Assembly (NCBI GenBank): GCA_937911855.1
Contig: CALDPK010000206.1
Location: forward strand, 1 to 11,892
Direction: 5' to 3'
DNA from: an uncultured Trueperaceae bacterium
GTDB taxonomy: Bacteria > Deinococcota > Deinococci > Deinococcales > Trueperaceae
DNA: 11,892 bases
Made by a program: the position numbers and the translations under genes. Positions 5,978 through 11,892 of the stretch are shown here, piece by piece. The notes under the pieces are model-generated. The model did no database searches, was not told where the DNA came from, and saw only the letters and a list, made by a program, of their open reading frames with translations. Within the stretch, counting starts at the first letter, position 1. Each line of letters opens with the position of its first letter.

Positions 5978-5986
5978 TAGAATGTA
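5978..5986. promoter_or_regulatory. Overlapping divergent -10 hexamers upstream of tatD unit and small gene
   Basis: TAGAAT (5978-5983, plus) is followed by 6 bases and the ATG at 5990, the leaderless geometry. On the minus strand TACATT (5986-5981) overlaps it by three bases and points to the 56-aa gene, which would then have a ~45-base leader carrying its ribosome site. The plus hexamer is the stronger call; the minus one is a suggestion. Confidence 0.5.
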
Positions 5987-5989
5987 GCA

Positions 5990-6076
5990 ATGGCTTTCTT
6001 ACAGAACTCTCACAGCTTTCTTACTCGCAATAACCGCGTCGGCGACGGGCTTCAGCGGCACCCCGCAGCGGGATGA
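5990..6076 (+). CDS. 28-codon upstream ORF coupled to tatD
   Basis: ATG at 5990 opens a short frame, MAFLQNSHSFLTRNNRVGDG and so on, ending at TGA 6074-6076. That stop overlaps the tatD ATG (6073-6075) as ATGA. The ORF has the TANNNT-N6-ATG signature of leaderless genes, while tatD itself has no Shine-Dalgarno. A ribosome that starts on the leaderless end could therefore deliver translation to tatD by termination and reinitiation. The codons (TTA, TCT, TTT, CTT, ACT) are much more AT-rich than neighbouring genes, so the peptide itself may not matter. It is not an N-terminal extension of TatD because it is in another frame. This reading is inferred from layout only. Confidence 0.5.
   Translation: MAFLQNSHSFLTRNNRVGDGLQRHPAAG
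5993..6024 (+). repeat. 10-bp direct repeat GCTTTCTTAC, 22-bp period
   Basis: GCTTTCTTAC occurs at 5993-6002 and again at 6015-6024. The 22-base spacing is about two helical turns and not a multiple of three, so it is not a peptide repeat. Lying just downstream of the tatD-unit -10 in an AT-rich patch, it could be a tandem protein-binding site. Confidence 0.5.
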
Positions 6077-6828
6077 CCGACAGTCACTGCCACCTTGACC
6101 GGCTCAAGGAACCGCTCGCAGGGATCGATCCGACCCTGAAAGCCATGGTCACGGTCGGTACCGGGCCTGACAGGAACGACATCGCACTGGAGCTGGCCGC
6201 CGATCACCCGAACGTATGGGCAGCCATCGGCATCCACCCCGGCGACGCGACGCTCGCGGAGTCAGACGAAGTGCGCCGGCAGGTAAGTGCCCAAGCGCGG
6301 CACGCCCGGGTCGTGGCGATAGGCGAAACCGGTTTCGACACCCACTGGGATGCCACGAGCCTTGAAGAGCAGCAGGTTGCCTTCGATTTTCAGGCGGATC
6401 TCGCCCGTGAGCTCAACCTGCCGCTGATACTGCACGTGCGTGACCGTCAGGGCGGCCGGACCGCCAGCGCGGCTGCCTGCGCCGCCCTCGGGCAGGCAGG
6501 GTGGCAGCGCGGGATACTGCACTGCTTCAATGGCGACGAACAGTTGCTTGAGCTGGGCCTGGAACTCGGCTGGTACGTATCGTTCGCCGGCAATGTCACC
6601 TATAAAAGCGCAGCGGACCTGCAGGAAGCCGCCAGGCGCGTCCCGGCTGAAAGGCTCTTGTTTGAAACGGACAGCCCGTACCTTGCACCCGTCCCGAAGC
6701 GGGGCAGGCCCAACCGGCCGGAATACGTGCGGCACACCGCCGAATTCGTGGCCGGCCTGCGGGGCGTGAGCTACGAGGAACTGGAAAGGGTCACCGACGA
6801 AAACGCCGCCGCCGTCTTCGGCTTCTGA
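6073..6828 (+). CDS. tatD: TatD-family metal-dependent deoxyribonuclease
   Basis: TatD-family enzymes are TIM-barrel metal-dependent hydrolases; characterised members are 3'-5' nucleases linked to DNA repair and DNA turnover. The 251-residue protein is complete. The metal ligands are visible: H5 and H7 (SHCHLD), E85 (GETGFD), H121 (ILHVRD), H149 (ILHCFNGD) and D199 (FETDSPYLAP). The C-terminal RPNRPEYV signature is present too. GETGFDTHWD replaces the more common GEIGLDYHWD but keeps the ligand. The start gives the usual MTDSHCHLD beginning directly. There is no Shine-Dalgarno, and the ATG overlaps the stop of the 28-codon upstream ORF. A strong hairpin follows the stop. Confidence 0.93.
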   Translation: MTDSHCHLDRLKEPLAGIDPTLKAMVTVGTGPDRNDIALELAADHPNVWAAIGIHPGDATLAESDEVRRQVSAQARHARVVAIGETGFDTHWDATSLEEQQVAFDFQADLARELNLPLILHVRDRQGGRTASAAACAALGQAGWQRGILHCFNGDEQLLELGLELGWYVSFAGNVTYKSAADLQEAARRVPAERLLFETDSPYLAPVPKRGRPNRPEYVRHTAEFVAGLRGVSYEELERVTDENAAAVFGF

Positions 6829-6831
6829 GCC

Positions 6832-6860
6832 GTACAGTCCCAGCACCGACTGGGCTGTAC
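6832..6860 (+). terminator. Hairpin after tatD, overlapping the next promoter
   Basis: GTACAGTCCCAG (6832-6843) pairs with CTGGGCTGTAC (6850-6860) through 11 bp with one bulged T and a 6-base loop CACCGA. It begins four bases after the tatD stop. No U-run follows, so as a terminator it is atypical. Its 3' arm includes most of the TACAGT -10 of the hydrolase gene, and TACAGT also occurs in its 5' arm (6833-6838), so it may instead be an operator. Confidence 0.5.
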
Positions 6861-6863
6861 AGT
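6858..6863 (+). promoter_or_regulatory. -10 hexamer TACAGT of the hydrolase gene (leaderless type)
   Basis: TACAGT is followed by ATGGGC and then GTG at 6870. The 6-base gap matches the other leaderless starts and favours GTG over the ATG at 6864, which would touch the -10 itself. No clear -35 is seen. Confidence 0.55.
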
Positions 6864-6869
6864 ATGGGC

Positions 6870-7736
6870 GTGGCTTTCAAGGACGACGCCTATCACGTGA
6901 CCCGCGACACCGCCGATCTTTACGCCGAACTGGTCGGTGAGGACACCGGCAAACCGATCTTCTACCTGCACGGGGGCCCCGGCTACAACAGCTTCTCGTT
7001 CAGGGACCTGGTCGGGGACAGCCTCGAGCAGCACCTCATGATCTACGCAGACCAGCGTGGTGGCGGCCGCTCTTACGCAGAAGCGCCCTTCAGCCTGGAA
7101 GTACTGGCCGATGACGTCCGGGCGATACTCGACGCACTCAAGATGCCGCGCGCCACGCTGCTGGCCCACGGCTTCGGCGCAACGATCGCCGTGCAGGCAG
7201 CAGTAAGCTTCCCGGGCCTGGCCGAACGGCTGATCCTGGTGAACCCGTGGTTCTCCATGCCGATGCTGGCGCGCACCATCCAGCGCAAAGCGGCGCGCAT
7301 GAGCGGCAACGACGTACTGGCCGTGCCGCCCGAAGCGGAACTGCAGGAAGGCGACGCTGACGACCCTATCGAACTGACCAACCAGGCTTTCCAGTGGCAG
7401 CCTGCCAAGCGGGTGTTCGACGAACTCCTCTTCCCCGACGCATCATCGCGGATGCAGCTTGAACACAGCGACACGGTCGCGCTCGCCGGTCCCACCGAGT
7501 TCGCGGAACTCGAGAACCCATGGCTGGTGGACGTAGTGCCGCTGCTGAACCAGCTCACCGTCAAGACCGTGTTCATCGCCGGCCAGCACGACGCCAGCAG
7601 CTTGGCCAGCCAGGTCGAGGCCGGCTTGCTGCAGTTGCCCGAAGCGCTGTTCAGCATGACCGAAGGCGGGCACTATCCGTGGATAGACGATCCCGAGACG
7701 TTCCTGTCATTGCTCGAACAGGCCCTGGCCGCCTGA
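6870..7736 (+). CDS. Alpha/beta hydrolase fold protein lacking the nucleophile serine
   Basis: The fold and layout resemble S33 proline iminopeptidase-type alpha/beta hydrolases: oxyanion loop YLHGGPGYN (HGGPG at 34-38), DQRGGGRSY, a cap region at about 130-210, the acid in AGQHD (D241) and the base in EGGHYPW (H268). At the nucleophile elbow, where G-x-S-x-G is expected, the sequence is LLAHGFGATIA. The serine position is Gly101 (GGC at 7170-7172), one base from AGC. The protein is thus probably not a classical serine hydrolase, unless the base is an error or another residue serves. GTG at 6870 is chosen over ATG 6864 because TACAGT lies 6 bases upstream. The 288-residue length is normal and the frame is intact, so a recent pseudogene is not indicated. 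The substrate is unknown. Confidence 0.87.
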   Translation: MAFKDDAYHVTRDTADLYAELVGEDTGKPIFYLHGGPGYNSFSFRDLVGDSLEQHLMIYADQRGGGRSYAEAPFSLEVLADDVRAILDALKMPRATLLAHGFGATIAVQAAVSFPGLAERLILVNPWFSMPMLARTIQRKAARMSGNDVLAVPPEAELQEGDADDPIELTNQAFQWQPAKRVFDELLFPDASSRMQLEHSDTVALAGPTEFAELENPWLVDVVPLLNQLTVKTVFIAGQHDASSLASQVEAGLLQLPEALFSMTEGGHYPWIDDPETFLSLLEQALAA

Positions 7737-7771
7737 ACATGCGCGCGGACGTGATACTTCGTATGTGAAGG

Positions 7772-7792
7772 GCGCCGGTCCGGTGCTAGACT
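7772..7792 (+). promoter_or_regulatory. yqeG-pilB unit promoter: TAGACT -10 with adjacent dyad
   Basis: TAGACT (7787-7792) is followed by CGTTTG and ATG 7799, the same TANNNT-N6-start layout. Directly upstream, GCGCCGG (7772-7778) and CCGGTGC (7780-7786) form a one-mismatch dyad that would sit between -35 and -10, where a repressor could act. The 62-base gap after the hydrolase stop holds nothing else that I can name. Confidence 0.5.
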
Positions 7793-7798
7793 CGTTTG

Positions 7799-8296
7799 AT
7801 GCTCAAGCCTGACCTGCAGGTAAGCGACATCACCTTTGTGACGCCCGAACTGCTCCGGCAGCACGGCCTGAACGCAGTGATGGTCGACCTGGATGACACC
7901 CTCGTGCCTTCCGGCGGAGACAGCATGGAAGTCCGGTTCACGGAATGGTTCAGAACCCTCCGTGATGACGGCATCGACCTGCTGATCCTGTCGAACGGTC
8001 AGCGTGACCGGGTGGCGCACTGGGCCCACTCGCTGGGCATTCCGGGACTGTCGCTGGTCGGCAAGCCGTTCAGGCACGCTTTCCGGCGTGGCCTGAAGAT
8101 GCTCGGCTCGGAACCCGCACGGACCGCGATGGTCGGCGACCAGCTGTTCACCGACGTGCTCGGCGCGAACCTGATGGGTCTGTTCAGCGTCCTGGTCACG
8201 CCACTCAGCCCCGGCAAACTGCCTCACACGCGGCTGTTGCGCCGTGTAGAAAAACGCATCCTCAGGAGGGGTAATGGCGAACCTGTCGATCGGTGA
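7799..8296 (+). CDS. YqeG-type HAD-superfamily phosphatase
   Basis: This is a 165-residue HAD (subfamily IIIA, YqeG-like) phosphatase. Motif I is VMVDLDDTLV (nucleophile D30, acid/base D32), motif II ILSNG (S65), motif III the lysine in VGKPF (K89), and motif IV MVGDQLFTD (D114). There is no cap domain, as usual for the family. Characterised relatives are few, and the physiological substrate is unclear. A TTG immediately before the ATG could extend the frame by one codon, but TAGACT 6 bases before the ATG at 7799 supports the ATG. The last 23 bases overlap the start of pilB in another frame, so the two are likely co-transcribed and partly coupled. I see no functional reason for pairing with a pilus gene. 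Confidence 0.9.
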   Translation: MLKPDLQVSDITFVTPELLRQHGLNAVMVDLDDTLVPSGGDSMEVRFTEWFRTLRDDGIDLLILSNGQRDRVAHWAHSLGIPGLSLVGKPFRHAFRRGLKMLGSEPARTAMVGDQLFTDVLGANLMGLFSVLVTPLSPGKLPHTRLLRRVEKRILRRGNGEPVDR

Positions 8297-10931
8297 CAAG
8301 CGTCTCGGAGCGGTTCTGCTCGAGCGCGGCTACGTCACTGACGAGTCACTTCAGAGAGCCATCAGCCGCCACGGCGAGGCCGGCGGCAGGCTCTCGGACA
8401 TACTTGTAAACCTGGGTGTCATCTCGGAACACCGCATCGCCCGGGCAATTGAAGAATCGATCGGCATCCCGCTCGTCGCGCTGCCACGTGTCGACGTCAT
8501 GCCTGAGGCGATCGCGAAGCTGAGTGGCCGCACGGCCTTCGAGCTCAGCGCGGTACCGTTCTCCATCGACGGCAATCAGCTGCGCGTGGCCTTCGAGGAT
8601 CCGCTCGACGCAATGGCCATCGAAGAGATCGAGGACGCCACCAACTGCTTCGTCGAGCCTTACAAGGGCCTGCAGAAGGAGATCCAGTGGGCGCTCGCCA
8701 CCTACTACCCTGAGCTCGAACTGGAAGCTCCGCGCGACCTCGAGATCGACCTCAGCCAGCGGCTCGGCAGCCTGGCCGTCGAGAAGGGCTTCGCCACCGA
8801 AGAGCAGGTTGCGCTTGCCGCGCAGGAGCAGCAGCGCACCGGCGGCCTCCTGGGCCGGATACTGGTTGACCACGAGGTGATCACCGAGGAGCAGCTCACC
8901 CAGCTGCTGGCACTGCAGAGCGACATCCCCTTCGAAGACAACTTCCAGGATGAACCGTTCGACGACAAACTGTCCTCCACCCTGCTGCGCCTTGACGCGG
9001 TGCAGTTCCACGCCGTGCCCGTCCGCGATGAAGGCGACGCGGTGGTCATCGCCGTCGCTGACCCGCGCCGCATACCCGACCTGGAAGCGATAATCCCGCG
9101 GCCCGCACGCTTCGTAGCGGCCAGCGAGCAGGCGGTACGGCAGCGCATCGAGATCATGTACGAATCCGAACGCGGCCGCCTGGGCGAGACGCTCATGCTC
9201 GACCGCAAGCTGCGCCGCGAACAGCTGCGCCGGGCCCTTGACGAGCAGCAGAAACTCGGTAACGTCCGCCCGCTGGGCGAGATACTCATCGACCTGGGTT
9301 ACGTCACACAGACCGACCTGGACGACGCGCTGAACAAGCAGCGCTCGGGTGGCGGCAGGCTCGAGGACACGCTCGTGCAGGCCGGCAAGATCAGCCCCGA
9401 CATGCTGGCACGCAGCCTTGCCATGCAGCTGGGTCACGAGTTCATCGAGGAGAGCAACGTCAGGGTCGACCCCTACGCCGTGACGCTCGTACCCGAAGCC
9501 ACGGCCCGCCGCTACCAGGCGATGCCTATCCGCATCGAGGACAACAGCCTGGTCGTCGCGATGAAAGACCCGCGCCACGTTTTCGCGCTTGACGACATCC
9601 ACCTGATCACCGGCAAGGAAGTCATCCCCGCCGTGGCGGCCGAATCCACGCTGACCCAGCTTCTGAACCGCTTCTACCGCGGTGACGACAACATGGATGA
9701 ACTCGCCAAGGCCGTGCTGGAAGAAGTCGGTTCCGGCCAGCAGGAGCAGGAAGACAGCAGCGCCATCGACGACAACGCGCTCGTCAAGGTGGTCAACTCC
9801 ATCATCCGCGAGGCTGTCCTGTCCGACATCTCGGACATCCACGTGGAACCCCGTCCCGACGGCCTGCTGATCCGGGTGCGCAAGGACGGCAGCCTGCGGG
9901 AATACATGCGCATGGACCGCAAGGCGGCAAGCGCGCTGGTAGCCCGCATCAAGATCATGGGCAACCTGGACATCGCCGAACGGCGCCTGCCCCAGGACGG
10001 CCGTGTGCGCTTCAAGGACCGCAACCTGGAAGTCGACCTCCGGCTGTCCACCCTCCCGACCGTGTACGGCGAGAAGGCCGTGATGCGCATCCTGAAGAAG
10101 GCATCCAGCATCCCCGAGATCGAGGATCTGGGTTTCGCGGACTACAACTATCAGCGTTTCGTCGACGTGATCAAGAAGCCGTACGGCATGTTCCTGATCA
10201 CCGGTCCCACCGGCTCGGGTAAGTCGTTCACGACTTTCTCAATCCTCAAACGCCTGGCCACCCCGGACGTCAACGTGACCACGGTGGAAGACCCGGTCGA
10301 GTACGAGATCCCCGGCATCAACCAGACGCAGGTGAACGTACGCGCCAAGCTGGACTTCGCCCGGGCACTCCGCTCGTTCCTGCGCCAGGACCCCGACATC
10401 ATCATGGTCGGTGAGATCCGGGACCAGGAGACCGCCAAGATCTCCGTCGAAGCAGCCCTGACCGGTCACCTCCTGATCGCCACCCTGCACACCAACGACG
10501 CTTCGGGCGCAGTAACCCGTCTGGTGGAGATGGGCATCGAGCCGTTCAACGTCTCGGCCTCGCTCATCGGGGTGCTGGCTCAGCGGCTCGTGCGCAAGGT
10601 GTGCACCAGCTGCCGGGTCGAGTACACCCCCGACCCTGACGTGCTGAGGCGCATCGGCATCACCGCAGAACAGATTCAGGGCCGCAAGCTGTACCGTGGC
10701 GTCGGCTGCGACAAGTGCGGCGGCAGCGGCTACAACGGCCGCTTCGCGATCCACGAGCTGCTGGTCGTGGAAGACACCATCGAATCCGCGATCGTGGCCG
10801 ATGCATCCTCGGGTGAGATCAAGGACCTCGCCATGGAGTCAGGCATGAAGACACTCCGCGATGACGGCATCAACAAGGCATTCGAGGGCATCACGACCCT
10901 GGAAGAAGTACTGGCACGCACCGCTGAATGA
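8274..10931 (+). CDS. pilB: Type IV pilus extension ATPase PilB (Thermus PilF type)
   Basis: PilB powers pilin polymerisation at the inner membrane. The 885-residue length is close to Thermus PilF and far above the ~570 of proteobacterial PilB. The N-terminal ~470 residues hold seven RLG-type helical repeat starts at about residues 10, 39, 163, 192, 302, 333 and 362 (RLGAVLLERGYV, RLGSLAVEKGFA, RLGETLMLD and others), forming three MshEN-like regions that in relatives bind cyclic di-GMP. The ATPase has an Asp box SDIHVEPRPDG, Walker A GPTGSGKS (644-651), Walker B DIIMVGEIRD (E714) and a His box GHLLIATLHTND. A zinc tetracysteine site is C777, C780, C812, C815. AGGAGG (8264-8269) fixes the start. 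It overlaps yqeG by 23 bases and is followed by pilT. Confidence 0.96.
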   Translation: MANLSIGDKRLGAVLLERGYVTDESLQRAISRHGEAGGRLSDILVNLGVISEHRIARAIEESIGIPLVALPRVDVMPEAIAKLSGRTAFELSAVPFSIDGNQLRVAFEDPLDAMAIEEIEDATNCFVEPYKGLQKEIQWALATYYPELELEAPRDLEIDLSQRLGSLAVEKGFATEEQVALAAQEQQRTGGLLGRILVDHEVITEEQLTQLLALQSDIPFEDNFQDEPFDDKLSSTLLRLDAVQFHAVPVRDEGDAVVIAVADPRRIPDLEAIIPRPARFVAASEQAVRQRIEIMYESERGRLGETLMLDRKLRREQLRRALDEQQKLGNVRPLGEILIDLGYVTQTDLDDALNKQRSGGGRLEDTLVQAGKISPDMLARSLAMQLGHEFIEESNVRVDPYAVTLVPEATARRYQAMPIRIEDNSLVVAMKDPRHVFALDDIHLITGKEVIPAVAAESTLTQLLNRFYRGDDNMDELAKAVLEEVGSGQQEQEDSSAIDDNALVKVVNSIIREAVLSDISDIHVEPRPDGLLIRVRKDGSLREYMRMDRKAASALVARIKIMGNLDIAERRLPQDGRVRFKDRNLEVDLRLSTLPTVYGEKAVMRILKKASSIPEIEDLGFADYNYQRFVDVIKKPYGMFLITGPTGSGKSFTTFSILKRLATPDVNVTTVEDPVEYEIPGINQTQVNVRAKLDFARALRSFLRQDPDIIMVGEIRDQETAKISVEAALTGHLLIATLHTNDASGAVTRLVEMGIEPFNVSASLIGVLAQRLVRKVCTSCRVEYTPDPDVLRRIGITAEQIQGRKLYRGVGCDKCGGSGYNGRFAIHELLVVEDTIESAIVADASSGEIKDLAMESGMKTLRDDGINKAFEGITTLEEVLARTAE

Positions 10932-10961
10932 CCGGGCAGGACCGAAGGGTAAAGGAGAACC

Positions 10962-11892
10962 ATGGCTGACCAGATGAAACAGACGCAGATTCAGGCCGAC
11001 ATCGTCGAGCTGCTGAAGCTGGCCATCGAAAGGGGCGCCTCGGATCTGCTGCTCACCGCCGGCCTGCCGCCCATGCTGCGGATCGACGGCGAGTGGCGTG
11101 CCACCGAGTACGACACCCTGCGGCCCAACCTGACGCGCCGGCTGATGTACTCGATGATGGACGAGAAGAAACAGCGTCACTTCGAGGAATCACTCGACCT
11201 GGACTTCAGCTTCGCCCTGTCCGGCCACGGGCGCTTCCGCGTGAACGCGTTCATGCAGCGAGGCTCCGTCGGTGGTGTGCTGCGGCTCATCAGCGAGGAG
11301 ATCGCCACGTTCCAGAGCCTGGGCCTGCCCTCAGTAGTCGCTGACGTCGCCCGGCTGCCGCGCGGCCTGGTGCTCGTCACCGGTCCCACCGGATCCGGCA
11401 AGTCGACCACGCTTGCTACGATGCTTGACCTGATCAACCGCGAGAGTCATAAGCACATCGTCACCATCGAAGATCCCATCGAGTTCTTCCACCCTCACCG
11501 CAGTTCGATCGTGAACCAGCGCGAGATCAACGAGGACACCCGCTCATTCTCGGCTGCACTGCGCAGCGTCCTGCGTCAGGCTCCGGACGTGATCCTTGTC
11601 GGCGAGATGCGTGACCACGAAACCATCGGCGCTGCAGTGACAGCCGCCGAGACCGGCCACCTGGTGATGGGCACGCTGCACACCAACTCGGCGCCCGAAG
11701 CGATCGACCGCATGATCGACGTGTTCCCCGAAGCGCAGCAGGCGCAGATAAGGGTGCAGCTCGCGAACAACCTGCAGGCGATCCTCACCCAGCAGCTGCT
11801 GCCGCGCGCTGACGGCGAGGGCCGCGCCCTTGCCTACGAGTTCCTGCTGGCGACACCCGCGGTCCGCAACCTGATCCGCGAAGGCAAGACCC
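10962..11892 (+). CDS. pilT: Type IV pilus retraction ATPase PilT (3' end cut by window)
   Basis: PilT drives pilus depolymerisation, giving twitching motility and DNA uptake in competent bacteria. About 310 codons are present and the frame runs off the end. The N-terminal PAS-like domain starts at residue ~12 with LLKLAIERGASDLLLTAG. FRVNAFMQRG and VLRLI lead to Walker A GPTGSGKS (141-148). The Asp box is EDPIEFFH, Walker B is DVILVGEMRD, the His box is GHLVMGTLHTNSAPEAIDR, and the PilT-specific AVRNLIREGKT lies just before the edge. AAGGAG with a 4-base spacer precedes ATG 10962, 30 bases after the pilB stop. Together with pilB it forms an extension/retraction pair; pilC or other pilus genes may follow outside the window. 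Confidence 0.95.
   Translation, partial: MADQMKQTQIQADIVELLKLAIERGASDLLLTAGLPPMLRIDGEWRATEYDTLRPNLTRRLMYSMMDEKKQRHFEESLDLDFSFALSGHGRFRVNAFMQRGSVGGVLRLISEEIATFQSLGLPSVVADVARLPRGLVLVTGPTGSGKSTTLATMLDLINRESHKHIVTIEDPIEFFHPHRSSIVNQREINEDTRSFSAALRSVLRQAPDVILVGEMRDHETIGAAVTAAETGHLVMGTLHTNSAPEAIDRMIDVFPEAQQAQIRVQLANNLQAILTQQLLPRADGEGRALAYEFLLATPAVRNLIREGKT

Noticed and set aside
5990..6075. N-terminal extension of TatD starting at 5990
   Set aside because: The short ORF is in a different frame from TatD and stops on the TatD start; TatD proteins normally begin right before the HxH motif.
8346..9842. 498-codon minus-strand ORF antisense to pilB
   Set aside because: Long only because pilB codon bias suppresses stops in that frame; sequence is Gly/Val/Ala-rich without domains.
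1..11892. Mobile element, CRISPR array, tRNA or defence island
   Set aside because: I found no transposase, integrase, regular repeat array, cloverleaf-like sequence or defence gene; every sizeable stretch is explained by the listed genes.

Overview
The window is GC-rich bacterial DNA and looks like two unrelated genomes joined inside one reading frame near base 1865. Bases 1 to about 1865 resemble a gammaproteobacterium of the Xanthomonas/Lysobacter group: the start of ftsH and all of rlmE on the minus strand, divergent yhbY, then the first ~52 codons of a Mth938-like (Xcc1710-type) protein. From about 1868 to the end the genes resemble Deinococcota (Deinococcus/Thermus/Truepera relatives). 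The best marker is an 885-residue PilB with three MshEN-type N-terminal regions and a tetracysteine site, as in Thermus PilF. This side also uses the Ile codon ATA, which I did not find on the left, and shows a leaderless-gene signature. I think a chimeric metagenome contig is more likely than a real fusion, and the two halves should be read separately.

Right-hand layout: gluQRS lacking its 5' end (including the HIGH motif); a 37-codon trp leader peptide ending in a Trp-rich stretch (RWWRS then stop); trpB and trpA overlapping by ATGA; rlpA convergent on trpA (minus); an unrecognised 56-aa gene (minus); a 28-codon upstream ORF whose stop overlaps the tatD start; tatD; an alpha/beta hydrolase of the proline-iminopeptidase type in which the nucleophile serine is glycine; a YqeG-type HAD phosphatase; pilB; and pilT running off the end.

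The first reading frame of five right-hand transcription units (trp leader, rlpA, tatD upstream ORF, hydrolase, yqeG) has a TANNNT hexamer exactly 6 bases before its start codon. Genes inside operons (trpB, trpA, pilB, pilT) have strong Shine-Dalgarno sequences instead. This matches the leaderless mRNA pattern known from Deinococcus and fixes several starts.

Functional grouping: trpBA make tryptophan synthase, probably under leader-peptide control. PilB and PilT are the opposed extension and retraction ATPases of type IV pili. RlpA acts on the cell envelope. I see no tRNA, rRNA, CRISPR array, insertion sequence or phage gene. The most interesting items are the trp leader, the consistent leaderless promoters, the tatD upstream ORF with a 10-bp tandem repeat, the serine-less hydrolase, and the chimeric joint.
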